Of a stretch of 64,000 nt of DNA, positions 11,286-25,079 are shown one piece after another (the first letter of the stretch is position 1; every line of letters starts with the position of its first letter). This DNA comes from Anas platyrhynchos (Eukaryota > Chordata > Aves > Anseriformes > Anatidae). The DNA lies in assembly GCF_047663525.1 (NCBI RefSeq), contig NC_092605.1, positions 4,216,001 through 4,280,000 on the forward strand, given 5' to 3'. The position numbers and the translations under genes were made by a program. A model generated the notes under the pieces. That model was not told the origin of the DNA, searched no databases, and saw only the letters and a list, made by a program, of their open reading frames with translations.

Positions 11286-14200
11286 GCATATACACATTTT
11301 AACATTTGTGTGTCCCAAAAATGTAACATTTGCCTATGTAAAAATCCTTAAATAAAGAAAAGGTTGATCCTGGAAAAATCCTGCCTCTACTGGGGAATGT
11401 CCTTGCCCGTCAAAGTGGGACGTGAGGGCTACACGGTGAGTCTCATCCATAGCACCTCTTGGTTGGGGTGGGTCACCTCACCCAAGGCACCTCTTGGTTG
11501 GGTCACTGCAGTGCCCACCATGGCACAGAAAGCAACCGAGGGCTGGAGCAGCCCCCAGCCCCACCTCAGGGAGCTGAGGGAGGTGCAGTGAGCACTGCTC
11601 CATGCTGACATCCAACGGGTGGGCTGGGGGCCCTGCCCGCTCCTGCGCACCCATGTATGATAAGGGCTGGCAGAAGGAGATGAAAGAAGCAGATGTTGCA
11701 CTTCAGCATCGCATACAAGCCTCTACATCCCCAAAGCTTGCACACATCGGGTGTTTTGCAACTGTCAGGGGTTGCAGGAAAGAAATCTAAGAGTGGGGAA
11801 GGTGAATTGAGAAGTTAAAAGTGGAGCCCTACTCCAGTTTTCATGGTGGGTTTTGGGCTCAGCAGCCAGGCAATGGGCAGGGACCCCAAGGAGGCAGAGG
11901 GTTGGGCTTCTCTCCTGGTGGTCTGGGCTTGGGCTGCATCCAACATGCTCCAGCAACAGGAACTGATCTAAATCTCTGCTTACGTGTGTAATTCTGGAAG
12001 AAGCTGGGTGGGAGGGAGAGGAGCCTGGATCAGACTGCTGACCAAGAAAATACCCACTTGCTTTTTGTGTTGCACCTTTCCTATGCGTAAGTGAGAAAAA
12101 CGCCAATTAAAGGTTCATAACATTTGCCTGTATCTCATAACAACTCCTTCCTGGGGCCAAGAGGTGCCAGTCCCACTGCCCCGAGCCCAGGCCGTGGCAT
12201 CTGTCATACAAGGAAGCTGTAGGAAGTGGTATGTTCCTGCCACGCTTTCCAACGCCGAGGCATTGGAACATGGAGGTTTAATAAAGACTGGCTTTATATG
12301 GTTCTTTCTTCCAGAAGCTAAAGGATTTTGCAAGTGTGGGAGTGTTTGAGCGGCTCTGGAGACATACCCGGTTGTTCCAGAAGAGCTGGGATGCAAAAGC
12401 TGCTGAGAGCAAAAAGTAGCTGATGCATGGCTTTTCCAGCAAGCACATTACCGTGCTTATGTCTAAATGCAGTCTGAGAACTGCTGCTCCCCAAGGCAGA
12501 AGGAGCTGTGCCATAGGCATCCCCTCTCGGGGTGAAATCCATCCCTGGCCACCCCAGCAGCACCTCCCCTGGGCACAGGGCTGCCATGAGCAGAGCCTCA
12601 CCACCTTCTGACCTTGAAGAGCTTAGCTTGCCACTTGAAGCTAATATTTTAGTTCAGCCTCTTATTAAACCTTTAAGAAGCCTAAAATTCAAGTCTGACC
12701 AGTCAGCCAGCCCGAGGAAAGCACACGCACAGGGCCAAGCGCTGAAGGATGTAGTTAAAGCCCTTGCAAGGCTAATAGGTACTTGCACGGAGCTCCTGAT
12801 CAGAAAATCCCTCTCGCATTGTTCACACAGTTTTCTGTCCTGTTCTCTAGGGTGCATATTTCAAGGCAACCTTGAGGTTGTCAGAAAGCTGGATGGAAAT
12901 GCCAGTTTGTATCAAAAGTGTGAGAGAAAGGGAAAAGCCTGTTCAATTTCTCTCCTGGCCTGGACACAGGCTGGGAAAGCACATGGTGGTGGAGCTGGAG
13001 GCAGGAGACCCTCTCCAAAGCACATGGCAAAGGCCAGCAGCCTCTGGGGCAGAGCTGAGTCAAACGTGTCCAAGCATGGAGAGCAGCAGCATTTCCATGG
13101 ACACCCACCTGTGTTTGTTGGGCTGGCACTGAGTTTGGGCAGAGCAGGAGGTCTGCAGGTCCTGGGACTTGTGCCGAGCTTGGCAGCAGGTAGAGCTCAT
13201 GTGTGGGAGGAGAGGGAGAAGGGACAGGGACCTGCAGGGACCTCTGCAGGGCTCAGGATGGAGCCGGAGGTGTGCCGGACCCTCGAGCTGCAGGAATGCA
13301 CAGACAGTGAGTGATCCAGGAGCGCACAGAGCTGCTGGCACCAGCACCACTTGCCCACCTCCCGGTCTGGAGTGACGATGAAAAGTGCAACGCATTGATC
13401 TGCAAACCCTGCTGCTACAGCTGAATGGAAACCATCCAGCACATGGATCTGAAAATGAGTCACAGGTTACTGTGCAAACCATCTGCACAGCCGAGCTCTA
13501 TTAGCAGAGGGACAAAATACCAGCAAAAAAGTGACGGCGAGAAGCCTCTGACAGAGCACGCCCGTGTTATGGGACCTGGCAGCACAGGGTGTGAGGGCCC
13601 CAAGGGAGCAAGCACGGAGAGGTGGCTGCGTAATTCTCAGAGGTAGGGGCCTGCATCAGCACAAACCCTGGAGCAGCTAAGGTCAAGGGAAAGAGGAAAT
13701 TGAGAAAGAGGAAATATTCGCGTTGTGGGAGTCAGAGATGAGGTCAGGCAGAAGCTTTGATGGGCAACCAGCTCCAGAAGTAGGAGCAAACAGAGATGGT
13801 GACACCACTGGAACATGATTCAGATGGCAGGGGTATTTAAGAGCTTAGCTCCCATTTGTTTCAAAGGGAATTAAGGGACCCCTGCAAGAATTACTGCCTG
13901 CCGTGGGCCTGGGCTCCTGAGGGCGGTGGCTGAAGCAAAGCTGCTGCACGGCTTCCTGCAAAAAGAAGGAATCAAACCGGCACCAAACAAGCACCATGCA
14001 ACACGAGCCCTGCTTCCTCCACATGAAGCACCTCGTGCCTGGTTCACTGAAATTCGCCCCGTGTGCACATAGCGTGAAATTCTCATATAGCCAATTGCCA
14101 GGAAAAGATTATGGCCGGGCTGGATATCTACATCAGGGTTGTGCGGAGCCAGGTTTCCAGAGGCCCCGGGTGCTGGGAGCTGCTGGAGTCAGTGAGAGCC

Positions 14201-15069
14201 CTTTGCTGCTCCTCAGCTGTGAGCACGTCACCCCGAGCCAGAGCTGCGAGCCTGGAGCCTGTGTTTTTATACCAAATATTTAGTGTTTTCCCCTTCGCAG
14301 GCTCTGGTTACTGATTGACTACAAGTGACCTCCAACTGCCTTATTGATTTACAGCGGCTGTCAAAGGACAAAAAATGAGCCTCATGCTCAGGATCTGAGA
14401 AATACTGTGAATGGAGGTTGCACAACTGAATAAATGTTCTGCCAGCTCTTTAAATCTTGAAAAAAATGCCAGCTTGAGCTCCTGATCTACAATGCAAACA
14501 CCAGTGGGATATGAAGATAACACTGCAGCATTATTGGACATATCTGTTAGCCAAAAAAGCAGCACAGCCTGCTTAATTCACAGCTATTTATGGCTGGGCA
14601 AATGATATGACATTCAGGCCCAAGAGCTTAGAAACTCAATGGAAGGTCTCGCAAAGGCTGCTCTGCAGTTCAGATTTCAGCCAGAAAGTTCCAGTTTTGG
14701 TGTTTTACTCTGGGTCTATCAGTCTCTCTGCTCAGACAACCCTCCGTGGTGCCACCTCTGCATGGGGGTTACAGGACACAAAGGCCCATGGGTCTCGTCG
14801 CACCCGGCAATGCCTACCCTCTCATTTGTCACAGTGAAATCAAGAAATGCAGGAGGAAAGGAGGAGGCTGGAAAAGAGAATGAGGAAAAGAGGGAGGAGG
14901 GAGAGCATTTTTACACCTTAAACTGGCACGATGACACGGTAGTTGGACTGGATTAACTGGCATGAAAAGGAACTACCCCTTAAGGAGTCTGTACCTTCTT
15001 TTCCTCCTTTGCTCCACTCCTAGCACGCTCAGATCAAAGTGGGTACTGTAACATGCGTAAAGGACATTA
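11286..15069. other. Intergenic between WFIKKN2 and TOB1, part 1
   Basis: No supported gene. A 16-base direct repeat (GCACCTCTTGGTTGGG) occurs at 11452 and 11487. An open frame on the + strand, ATG at 12586 to TGA at 13314 (242 codons), is long for intergenic DNA but has no recognisable domain. A purine-rich stretch lies at about 14848-14908. Confidence 0.5.
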
Positions 15070-15925
15070 CTTCCACTACTGCTTGAAATAAAGAAAAAAA
15101 TAGCAGTAATAAATCTCCAGAATCAGATGGTATTCACCCAAGGGTAAAAGTACTCACATAAGAAATTGCTTAACTATTAACTGCAGCGGATAACCTTTGC
15201 TTGCTTCTTTGCAGGACCGGAGGGCTGGAAGGTGGCAAACACGGGGCTAATTTTAGAAAAGGTTTCCCGGGAACTGGTCACAAGAACTCAGCAAGTCTGG
15301 TAGAAAGTGTAAAAGAGAACAAAACTCACCAGATGAATGAGTGTGGTGTAAAAAGGAAGAGTCTAGTCTGCAAACTTCATGGGGGTGAAGCAGTGCTCTG
15401 TAACTCTTTGAAGCAGTCATGAGGACAGAGATGGTCCAGCTGATAGAGCTGACTTGGATTTCGGAAAAGCTCTGGGGGGAGTTCTCACCCAAGATCTTTA
15501 AAGAAACTTAGCTGTCCTGTAGTGAGACATAAAGCAGTCTCTTGAGCCAAGGACTGGTTAAACAAAGGAAAGAGGGGGTGAGAATGAAAGGTCAGCTTTC
15601 ATAATGAAGGGAAGTCATCAGCAGAGTCCCCTGGGGACATGTACGATGGCCTGGGCTGCTTAATGGAAATGATCTGGAAAGGGATTGGAGAGGCAGGTTA
15701 CCAGCTTCGTTGTCAATACCAAGTCATTTAGGACTGCAAAAAGACAAGCCAACAGAGGAGCTGTAGAAGGACACTGTAATACCAAGTGACAAGATGACAA
15801 AATAGCAGATGAAATACAATATTGATTAATATACATGGGGGGAAAAACAAGCTGTAACTTCGCATTGCAGTGATACCTTCAAACAAGCTATTCTTATTGG
15901 AAACCTAGACGATTTGGGACTGAAT
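15070..15925 (+). mobile_element. Ancient CR1/L3-like LINE ORF2 relic (reverse transcriptase region)
   Basis: This stretch parallels, in order, the reverse transcriptase region of the old CR1/L3-like family seen across amniotes: GATGGTATTCACCCAAG near 15130, the ATTTTAGAAAAGG segment near 15250, GACTTGGATTTCGGAAAAGC near 15450 (the LDFxKAF block), GGTCAGCTTTC near 15590, the CCCTGGGGAC block near 15630, AATGATCTGG near 15665, and ACAAAATAGCAGATGAAATA near 15800. Frameshifts and stops break every frame, and the catalytic aspartate box is not intact. The element is long dead. The order of at least six blocks makes the call firm; subfamily and exact ends are uncertain. Confidence 0.75.
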
Positions 15926-18075
15926 TCCCCTCAATTTGCTGCTCTCTGAATTCTGGGTCTCTGCCTTGAACCCCCCTAGCAGAGCTCAGCTCAGGCCACA
16001 CAGATGATGGCCAGGCTCTCCCCACGACCCTGGGGAGCAAGGGGCTGCTCCGAGTCGTCACAGATAGATTTTCAAAGGTAGTTTGATGCATAAGGATAAC
16101 AGCTGCCAGCAGCATTTAGGAACTTGAAAGCAAATTCATTTCTATTACTTCTCATTCACCTGGGTTTATTTGGAAAAGCCAAGCAGACATCTCTATCACC
16201 TGCAGGAATATACATGCTAATTGGCAATATGTAGGAAAATAAATGTAAATCTGGCCCCGTTGCTTCCCAAAGTGGCACGGGCAGCAGCTGCGCTGCCCTC
16301 CGGTCTGAGTCCCTGTCTCTCTGCTCCCTGCTAGTGCCTCCAAAATCCCACAGACGGCATGGTAAACTCAGCAAGAATAACCACAATGGGGATTGACCAC
16401 ACTTCTGTGCTCCAGCGAAGGAAAAGCCGGGGCTGAGCCCCCCCAGAAACAAAGCCACAAGCTACACATGAGCCTCAGACACGCACCCGTGACTGCGTTT
16501 TGTCCCAGGACACCCTTTGAAGGCTGTGGGGCCAGCACAGACCAGAACCTCTGCAACCTGTGGCCCTCAGCAGAGCTCTCCATGTCCAGTTCATGTCCAG
16601 ATCCTGTCCAGTGATGTCCAACCATACCACTGTGGTCACAGGAGACAAACCCAAGCACCAGCAGCTGACCATACACACGCACAACTGCTGCGCCCACCAC
16701 GACAAACCCCAGATCCCACACAGCCACAGCTTCCTATTTTTGCAATGTTTGGGATGTAGAGAAAAACAAACAACCCCCCCCCCTCGTCCCCCAGCACTGA
16801 AATGACGTCAGAAGGCTGGAAATTGGGGCAGGAGCATCCAGCTGCTCCCACGGCCTGACACAAGATGGCGTGTGGCATCGCGCTTTGGGGCCTTGCCTCT
16901 CGCCTTGCACCCGCCCGGTTTCTTCCCTTCCTAAAGTGAAATATTCTCACCTACTGTGCTTAGATTTGCCTAGCTCTCGTCAATTTAACTGTTTCACAGA
17001 CACTCTGCTGTATAATTTAGGTTTTTCTAAGGGGAAAACAACCCCTGCGGAGCTGGATGGCTGGGGTCGCGCTTCGCTGCCTTTCATCCTTGCCTGGTAA
17101 GCGATACAGCAGAGAAATGTGAGGTTTATTGGAAAAAATAGATATAGTCGGCAGTGTGATAAGGCAGTCAAAATCCATTTGCAGAGCTGCAAGAAAAGGA
17201 CACAATGTATAATTTATTTGGTGCTTTTTGTCTCCCTGTATGCAGATTGTCTGGTTTCTAAATATATTGGTCCAGTTATTCAAAATTATTCATGAATCTC
17301 TTCAATGAATAATACTTGACCTGCAGATAATCCAAAGAGTGAATATTGCAATCAAATTCTCCATTTCTGCTGTAATTTATCGTAGCTAACAGATGTATAC
17401 GACTCAGGTAATTAACTCAGGATGAAACTCAAACTGTATATTTGATTATAATATTTGCAATTCACAATTTGCACTGTGCTAGCTGGCTCGAAAAGTCATC
17501 TAATCAAGAGACGAGCAAAAGTATCTTATCGCTGGCATAACTAAATTGCTGCTCCTCTCAGTCGGTTTGGCATTTAAGCGAAAGAAGAGCCGTTCACGGG
17601 TACGTGCAAGCGGAGCTGCAGCACTGTGAGGGCTGTGCACAGGCAGGGCAGACCTGCACAGACTCAGCAGTGAACAAACACAGATTAAAAGCGAAATGCT
17701 AATAGCTTTCTTAGATCTACAGATTGAACAGGTGTGAGAAACAGGACTCACATCAAAGGTGTACTCATCCTTAAGGTCTCTGATAGTTTTTTCCAGGAAA
17801 ATATCTGGAGCAGGGTCGGGTGGGCATTTTTTTTCCTTGACTGTCCAACCTATGTCTGCACTTGGGATTACGTTCACAGGGCCGCGTTCTGTGAGCAGTG
17901 ATGGAGAACTGCTCCTCACCCACAGAGAGCTTGCAGAGGGGACAAGCTTGCAGATGGGACAGTTTTTACTTGTCTGGGTTTTCAGCTGCACAGACAGCTC
18001 AAAGCATTTAGGATTCATGAGTCATGACTTGCAATATCATGAACTTGGCTTTAAAATCCTGTTATTTCTTTCCAC
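15926..18075. other. Intergenic between WFIKKN2 and TOB1, part 2
   Basis: No gene recognised. About 17100-17500 is AT-rich and non-repetitive, dense in TAATT, ATTCAT and TAAATATA motifs, and is a candidate conserved noncoding element. The rest shows nothing I can name. Confidence 0.5.
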
Positions 18076-18368
18076 AGAATCATAGAATCATCTAGGCTGG
18101 AAAAGGCCATCTAGATCACCAAGTCAAACCATCAACCCGACCTGCTGAGTCCTGTCACTAAGCCTTGTCCTTCAGTACCACATAGAAATGCCACAGTCAT
18201 GTCCCTTAAACACCCCCAGGGATGGGGGCTCCACCACAGCCGTGGGCAGCCCATTCCAGTACTTGACCATCCTCCCCATGAAGAAATTCTTCCAAATGTC
18301 CAATCTACCCCTCCCCTGGCGCAAACTAAGAACCATTTCCTTGCATCCTACTGCTTGCCACCTGGCTG
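18076..18368 (-). mobile_element. CR1 LINE 3' end
   Basis: Read on the minus strand, this ends with the CR1 hallmark: two copies of the ATTCTATG-type octamer (AGAATCAT twice on the + strand, 18076-18091), preceded by CCTTTTCCAGCCTAGATGAT. Further blocks are typical of avian CR1: GGGATGGGGGCTCCACCACA near 18220, CAGCCCATTCCAGTACTTGACC near 18247, and AAGAAATTCTTCC near 18280. It is a 5'-truncated copy of about 290 bases, mostly the 3' UTR, and lacks coding sequence. It is much less diverged than the relic at 15 kb. Confidence 0.93.
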
Positions 18369-21300
18369 GATAAATTCGCAGCAGTTTTGGTTGTTCTTTT
18401 GATTTGCCATCAGATTGCAGATCCTTGCAGCAACCACAGTTTTCAGCTGTTCTTTGCCCCCACCAGCACTAACCACATATACTTTTTCTCGTTTTTGTTT
18501 GTGAGTGGAAGTTTAAGGTCTCGCTTAATCACATAATCTCCAAAGCAGGAGCTTTAAAAGATCTGTCAACCACGACAAGGCTCACAACACTATACCAGGG
18601 TCAGAAAGAGCAGTGTTGCCATCTAGGGACTTGCTGTGAGCTTTAAAAATTTAGATATTTTTTTCCAGATGGGATGCTCTAATGTATTTCAAATGGATAG
18701 TGGCCATTTGCTTGCTTGCTTTAGGCAGGCTATGGATGGAAGCAGGTACTGGGGGTGGCCTTTTAGGCTTGGCTTTTGTTTTCCTGCAAAATGACGAGCC
18801 CTTTCAGTTCAGCCCTGTGTGCCAGGCAGACACCCAGCCCCACAGCCAGCAGCAGCTTCACACTCACTCAGGGCACGGGGAATGCATCTATCCCGGCTCG
18901 CACCTGCACACCTGCTACTTTTTCATTCAATTTTTCATGTTTAGTGAAAGTTTTTCAGAGGACAAAGACTGAAGGAGGATTTGCTGCTCCTGCCCTGGCA
19001 GGAAGATTTACACATGAGCAAATGATTTGTAACAAATACAGCGCAAGATAGATGGAGCTGCTTCTCTTGTTCACAAATTATTTGCAGACTATGGGCTTGA
19101 AGAGGAAGAAAATTTTCCCTTGCTTTGTAAAATACACGCATGCATTTTTTTTTATTATTATTATTTATGACTACATTCACTGGGAAAAACACTCCTGAGA
19201 GCACCTTTTGCAGAATTATTGCAGCTCACGGGTTGTTACATTTGTAATCTGGAGAGAGGAGAGGTTCGTGTTCCACCCTCCTTTCTCCTATTTAGTAATT
19301 GCCTTGACCAGCGAGACTTTTGTCACGGGTTTGAGCCTCTGGGCACTTCAAGGTCATAAAATCGAAGTCTGAGGCCTCCACCTTTCCCACCAGTGTATTG
19401 CAGAAACTGCTCCTGGGTTTTGCTGGGGGAGTGCAGCTCCCTCCATCAAGCTCCAGGGCAAACACATGCACCACACACACCTCCCAGACCCCTTGAAATT
19501 TCTGCATGCATTCCTAAGCGTGGTAAATATATATATATAATAAAGCATAATTTCTACAAATATTTCTGGCAGAAAGGAAACTTCTGGAATGTGAGGTGCC
19601 ACCACAGAAGGAACTGGTGGGAGATGGACATGGGAAACGGGGACAGTGGACACCCTGAAGGGCTCAGGAGCTCCACATCTGCCAGTTTAAGGAAATCTGA
19701 AGCACATGGATGGGACCCACGTGTGCCACAGCCACCAGAGCCCCAGTTCCATCTCAAGGAGACGAGCCCTAGTCTTACTTTTCTGCAAGGAGCTCCGAGT
19801 ATAGCTCCCCACTACACAGCACTTTTCAGAGAAGCCCACACATATTTCTGTCGTTGGGGGTGGTTATGTCCCATAAGGGACTAACTTGTTTTCTTTTCCT
19901 GTATAAAGCTTTCCTTTCCCTAGTTCCACAGCTGGAATCGGAAGGCACGGCCACGTACTTGGCAGTGCTGGGAGCGGGGCAGGTCCTCAGCCAGCTGTGC
20001 TGCATTCATGTGTGATTTGGAGCTTTCCTCCTTGGCCAGCCAGGTACCTGAAGCAGCTCCAAGCCCAGTTCTTGTGGTAGCTGCATCCTGCAGGAGTCAC
20101 GCAGCCTCATGAAACATGCATTGGTACAGGCTGCCTAATAAAATCTAGCAGTTCATTAAAAAGAAGAAAAATATTATATTTTCACCCTGACGATCCAGGC
20201 GCTGCTAGGTGCTAACTAGGTCACTGTTCAAATCCCTGCCTTCATGGCTTGTGTTCCAGATGTGGGCATGTGTGTCTACACTACCTATTGATTTGTGCAA
20301 ATCATGTAACATACACAAAACTCATTGGCCTGTGAGCTGAGCAAATACCCAATTGGTCTGTGCATCCATTATTGGTAGTAGCAGATGGGTTGCTTGCTTA
20401 AATAGATGCATTTGCAAACTCCTCTAGGTCTGCTTTCAAAACCAGCAGTTTGTTTGCACAGCATGGTGCAGCCAGCTCCTCCCCACCCCGCTCCCCAAAC
20501 CTCCCCGGCCTGGAGCTCAGGTGCTTTCAGCTTTGCATAAAGAAATTCTGAACACGAATACGTTTTTGCAAGCACACACACAAAAAATCTTTCGATTTGT
20601 AATGTATGAGTAAAGCATTGTTTATGCTCATGCACTGTTAATTGGAGTCATCCATAATATGTCAGTCTAAGTGCAAAGTAGAGACAGAATAAAAACATCT
20701 ACAATGGCCTGGTGCTGCAAATGCTGAGTAACTTTATGCTCTGGAGCAGAGACTGTCTGAACAGAATCATTTTGTTCACTCCTGGAGCTGCACATAGGGG
20801 ATGTCTGTAGTTAGCAATTGCAAAGGAGGAAAATAAACAGCTACGTTTTCCTGCATTCTGCTATTGCATCCTCAGCTGACAAAAAAATCAAGGGGTGGAG
20901 GAAAAGCCCATTTGTTTGCTTTGTGGCTGCTTGGAGGGGTGTGCTCTCATTTTGGGGCCCAGGGGAGCAAAACTGAAGCGCCTGATCTTTGTGGATTGTT
21001 TCCTGTTAGCATCGGAGGTGAAGGCTGACACAGAATGAAGCGGCTGTGCCAGGTCTCTGCAGGGCAGCTGGAGTGCTACGGGGTATGAATGATAGACATG
21101 GTGCAGGAAAGCAGGGCTGCTAGGGATTTTTGCTCATCCTTTTTAATTCAGCATTCCTACACGCAAAACCAGAGTCTGCCCTTGCAGGACTGTAGGTAAC
21201 ATTTGGGGGACGTATCAGTTCTCCTGCTTCAGGCCAGTTCAGACTCCCTGCCTAAAAAAAGGCAGTTAGGAGCCAAAAGGTCCCTGAGGAGGGGCTGTTG

Positions 21301-24300
21301 TGCTCTGCCTGTGCCCCACCAGTATGGCATGAGGTCTGCAGGTGCTGCTGCTGTGGTCCCCTCCAAACTTCGTGCCTCAAGCCCAGCCCTTGGACCAGCC
21401 CTGCTATAACAAAGCATCTTTGCTTGCTCCAGGCCTGGAGCCCCACAGGGCACAGTTCAGGATCCCCTTTTAGGGGTGCAAGGCTCCGATTTCACCCTCA
21501 GTGAGCTGCAGGCCCCTCCTTGGGACCCACATTGGTCCCAAGAACCAGCTCCCTGCTCTGGCCAAGCTGCTCCTCTGCCTGCCATCTGCCCAGAACAGCC
21601 CCTGGCATCAGAGGTTTTTCAGTGGCAAAGCAAGGTCCAAGCTCCTCTCTACCTCAAGCCATCAGAATATTTCCATTGACTTTAATGGCCTCGTGCATCC
21701 AAATTTTTCACATGTAGCATATAGGGCACACTAAGCGAAGGGCTCGCAGCCCCATGCACCCTTTCCAGTAGCTACAGAGAGAAGAGCAGCTGAGTATGCA
21801 GCATCTGAAGGGGCAGCTTTATGGTCCTCTGCTGTGTCAGACACAGCAAAAAATGAAGCAAACATTGCTTGCTCACCCAGGGAGCCCATTTATATGCACT
21901 TCTGGCCCCCACCTGCCTGGCACACCACAGCCTCAGCCGTCCCGCACAGCGCCCTGCAGACCTTCTGGTGGGAAGCTGGAGGGAAGGGAAGTGCCGAGCA
22001 GGCTCATGTGCCCGATCAGCTGCCTGCATGGAGCCCAGCTGGCCCTTTCAGCCCCGTTCCCACAGCACAACTGCTCGGAGGAGGCACTGCAGCCCCTCAA
22101 TGGCCACCTTTGTCGGCAGTCACAGGGCAGGAGCACACAGGATGCTGACGTGGCACCGCGGTCACCGGCCCCGGTCCCCTGCTCCCGGAGCACCACGACC
22201 CAGAGCCTGCCTCTGGCTGCAAGCAGGGGACGGACAAGCTCCTTCCTAATCCTTATGTTAACTTTCATGTCTAAAAAACCCCAAACAAACAATCAGCAGA
22301 GGAGGGAGGAAGCGGAGGCATTTCCCTCTTCTGCAGTTCCTTCCTCTTTCTTCAGTTCTTATTTTGCCCCCTTCTTTCTTTCTTCCCCTACCTGTTGAAA
22401 TGTGGTTACTACAACACAATCAGCAAAAAGCTGCAATTTTGATGTGTGAAGCTGTTGAAATTTAAAATACTTGCTTTAAAAAACAAAGCAAAACAAAAAA
22501 TCCGGAGGAAGAAAGTGTCCTTCCCGCTGCCCTGCCAGCCCAGAGCACCTTTTCCTTCCAGCGCCACGACCGCTGGGCTCACAGAGCCAAAGCTTCTTGG
22601 CAGGCAGGCTGCCACCCTGGTAAAGTCAATGTTTACATTTGTCACATATATTTTTAGTGCATCCTATATCCAGCCGTGCCTCATGGGCCAATTGCCATGT
22701 CGAAGCAAATGCTGCTTCGTTTTTCAGAAGGACTGAGAGAAGAGAAATCCCCGAGGGAGTCCTGGCAGCAGCTGGCTGCAGGGTCCCTGTTTCACCAGTC
22801 CTTCAGGTTCCTCCAGTTCACAAACGTGAGCAGAGAAGGAATTTGCTCTACAAGAGGCCTGCTGGTGCCTGACCTCCATAAAAGCAAGCACCTCTCACGG
22901 CAGCAAGGTTCAGCCTGGGCTGACCGTGCTGGTGGAGGGACCATTGGGCTGAGTCAGTCAGGTTTTGTTGGGTTCTGGTGGTCTTCTGCGGCCTGCTCGG
23001 CACCTGAGAACTTCTAAGGGTTATAATAACATTGACTGGATCCCAGTTTTCCTTCTTTTTACCTTAACTCACTTACTTGTCCTTGTATTGCTAAGACACA
23101 GTTCAGCCTTGCACACGGGTTAACCTCTCGGCTTTGGACACCCCCAGCAAAAAGGGTTTGTGCCGCGGCCTTCAACAGTCACTGCTGCGCACTCCCACTC
23201 AGCATCGGCTCCCTTGAAAACATCCCCATAAAGCATAAAGGCCCAGTTTAGGCCTATCCTGATCAAGTAGAGGATATCATGCAGATGAAGTGAACAGTGA
23301 GTAATCATCTTCTTTCTCAGGTGGTGGAAAGTGTCACACACACCACAGGAGGACAAGGGTGGCCTGTATGGTGCCTGTGGCTCTCCCATCCCTGGCTCGT
23401 AGTTGACCAGTAGCTGCTCCTCCAGCTCTCCTCTGCCCCCATCCCACAGCTCTAGGACAGGGCTGGTGACACGAGGCAGGGCTGGGAGGTGCGAGGCTGG
23501 TGGAGGTACCCCAGAGTCACCCGGAGCTCTGGAGCAAGAGGCAAACCTCACCACACCTCTGCCAGGCACAGAAATACAGTTCTACCTTGTGCTGATGGGA
23601 AATGGAGACCCAGAGAAGCCAAAGCAGCTGCCTGAAGCAAGAAACTGGCGAGCACGATTAGCAGCTCATATCCTTTCATTCACAGCTCTCCACAGCATGA
23701 TTTATCATGTGGTTGAAAAAAAAACAAACAACACACAAGTAAAGGAAGAAATAACTGGCTAAAGGTTGTGCAGCCTTGGCTCTTCTTTGTCTTTCAGCCT
23801 GCCCAGATAAATGTCATTATGGAAAGGCTGGGGACCCTGCAGCTCTGCAGCTCTAACAGGGAGCGAAAGCAGCGACTCTGGATGAAGATAACTGCAGCAG
23901 TTATATGACTAATCCCGACATCTACGGATGTTTTCCACTCTGCCTGCAAGAGTTATGTGATCCTAAGCATCCTTAAGGAAAACAACTCCATTCTGGCTAG
24001 CAGATGACTAACTGCTAGCAGATAATACAGATATCTTTTCACATCTGAAAAGAGACCGACATACCCAAGACGACAGTGCCCCACAGAAACACTTGCCGAA
24101 GGGACTCAAAGCCAGGCACTGGAGCACAGCTAGCTGTTCCCAAAAAGCAACTGGGAATCAGACAAAGGGGGAGCCCGTCTGCAGCGCTGCCAGCCAGAAG
24201 GAGCCTTTTGTTCAAGGCGATGTAAACGCCAGGACAGGGAAGGGGCCAGGCTGCCACCAACAGCAATGCCCCTGCAGAATTAAATGGACTCTGGTCTCTC

Positions 24301-25079
24301 TAGAAGAAAAAAAAAAGAATCAAACCACCAGCTCTAAGCACTCAGGCTTTGGGAGAGTAATATCAATGTCAGACTCACAGCTCCCATCTCCCCTTACATA
24401 TCGCTCGTTTTCTAGATTCATCAGGCAGACATTTGAGTACGTGGAAGCCATTTGTGCAGGCATCAAAACGCCAAACTCACTGGAGATCTGACCAAACCGC
24501 ATTGCATGTACACGTAGCACATCACCCACAGCACACACACAGGGAAGAAAAGTTTCAGTGGCCATTAAAGGCGTATTTAAGGTTTCCCTCCCTGAAGTCA
24601 CGTCTGTGGCAGGTGCCCATGGCCATCCCCTCCCTGAACTAAGCCATGGCAGGGGGCAAGCAAGACAGCAGTGGTGGCACCAGCATTGGCACTGGTCATG
24701 GTGGGGTGCAGGGGGGTGCTGCAGAGCAGGAGAGGGACAAAGCACACAACGTTTTCACAGCAGGATTGTTGTGTGACTGAAGTGTGCAGTGCTGCCATTG
24801 ACAATTCGCTATAGATCAGCAATGGAACATTGTTCTCCGCCATAAGCATGGGTATTTTTAGACTAATGTGTTCCATAAACGTTTTGCAAAGGAGTTTTCT
24901 TTGCCTGAAGCATCTACTTCTTCTCAACCTTCCTGTGATGCAGTGCAAACCATGTTACTAATAAAAATCATTCTTTAATTTGCTTCCCAAACACAGTTCA
25001 CAAAATACACGGTATATTTGGGAGTGTCTGTATACTCTGCTATTTCTGTCCTTCTTATTCAACCTCAGAGAGCAGCAAA
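18369..25079. other. Intergenic between WFIKKN2 and TOB1, part 3
   Basis: No exon or RNA gene recognised. Segments 21200-22250 and 22500-23000 are GC-rich with many overlapping chance frames. A stretch near 23595-23640 (GGAAATGGAGACCCAGAGAAG) faintly resembles a MIR-type SINE but is too short to call. Direct copies of GCTAGCAGAT lie at 23996 and 24014. Confidence 0.5.

Noticed and set aside
16060-16135. Faint match to another ancient amniote repeat (GATTTTCAAAGGTA then CATTTAGG)
   Set aside because: Only two short blocks match, with no support from flanking sequence.
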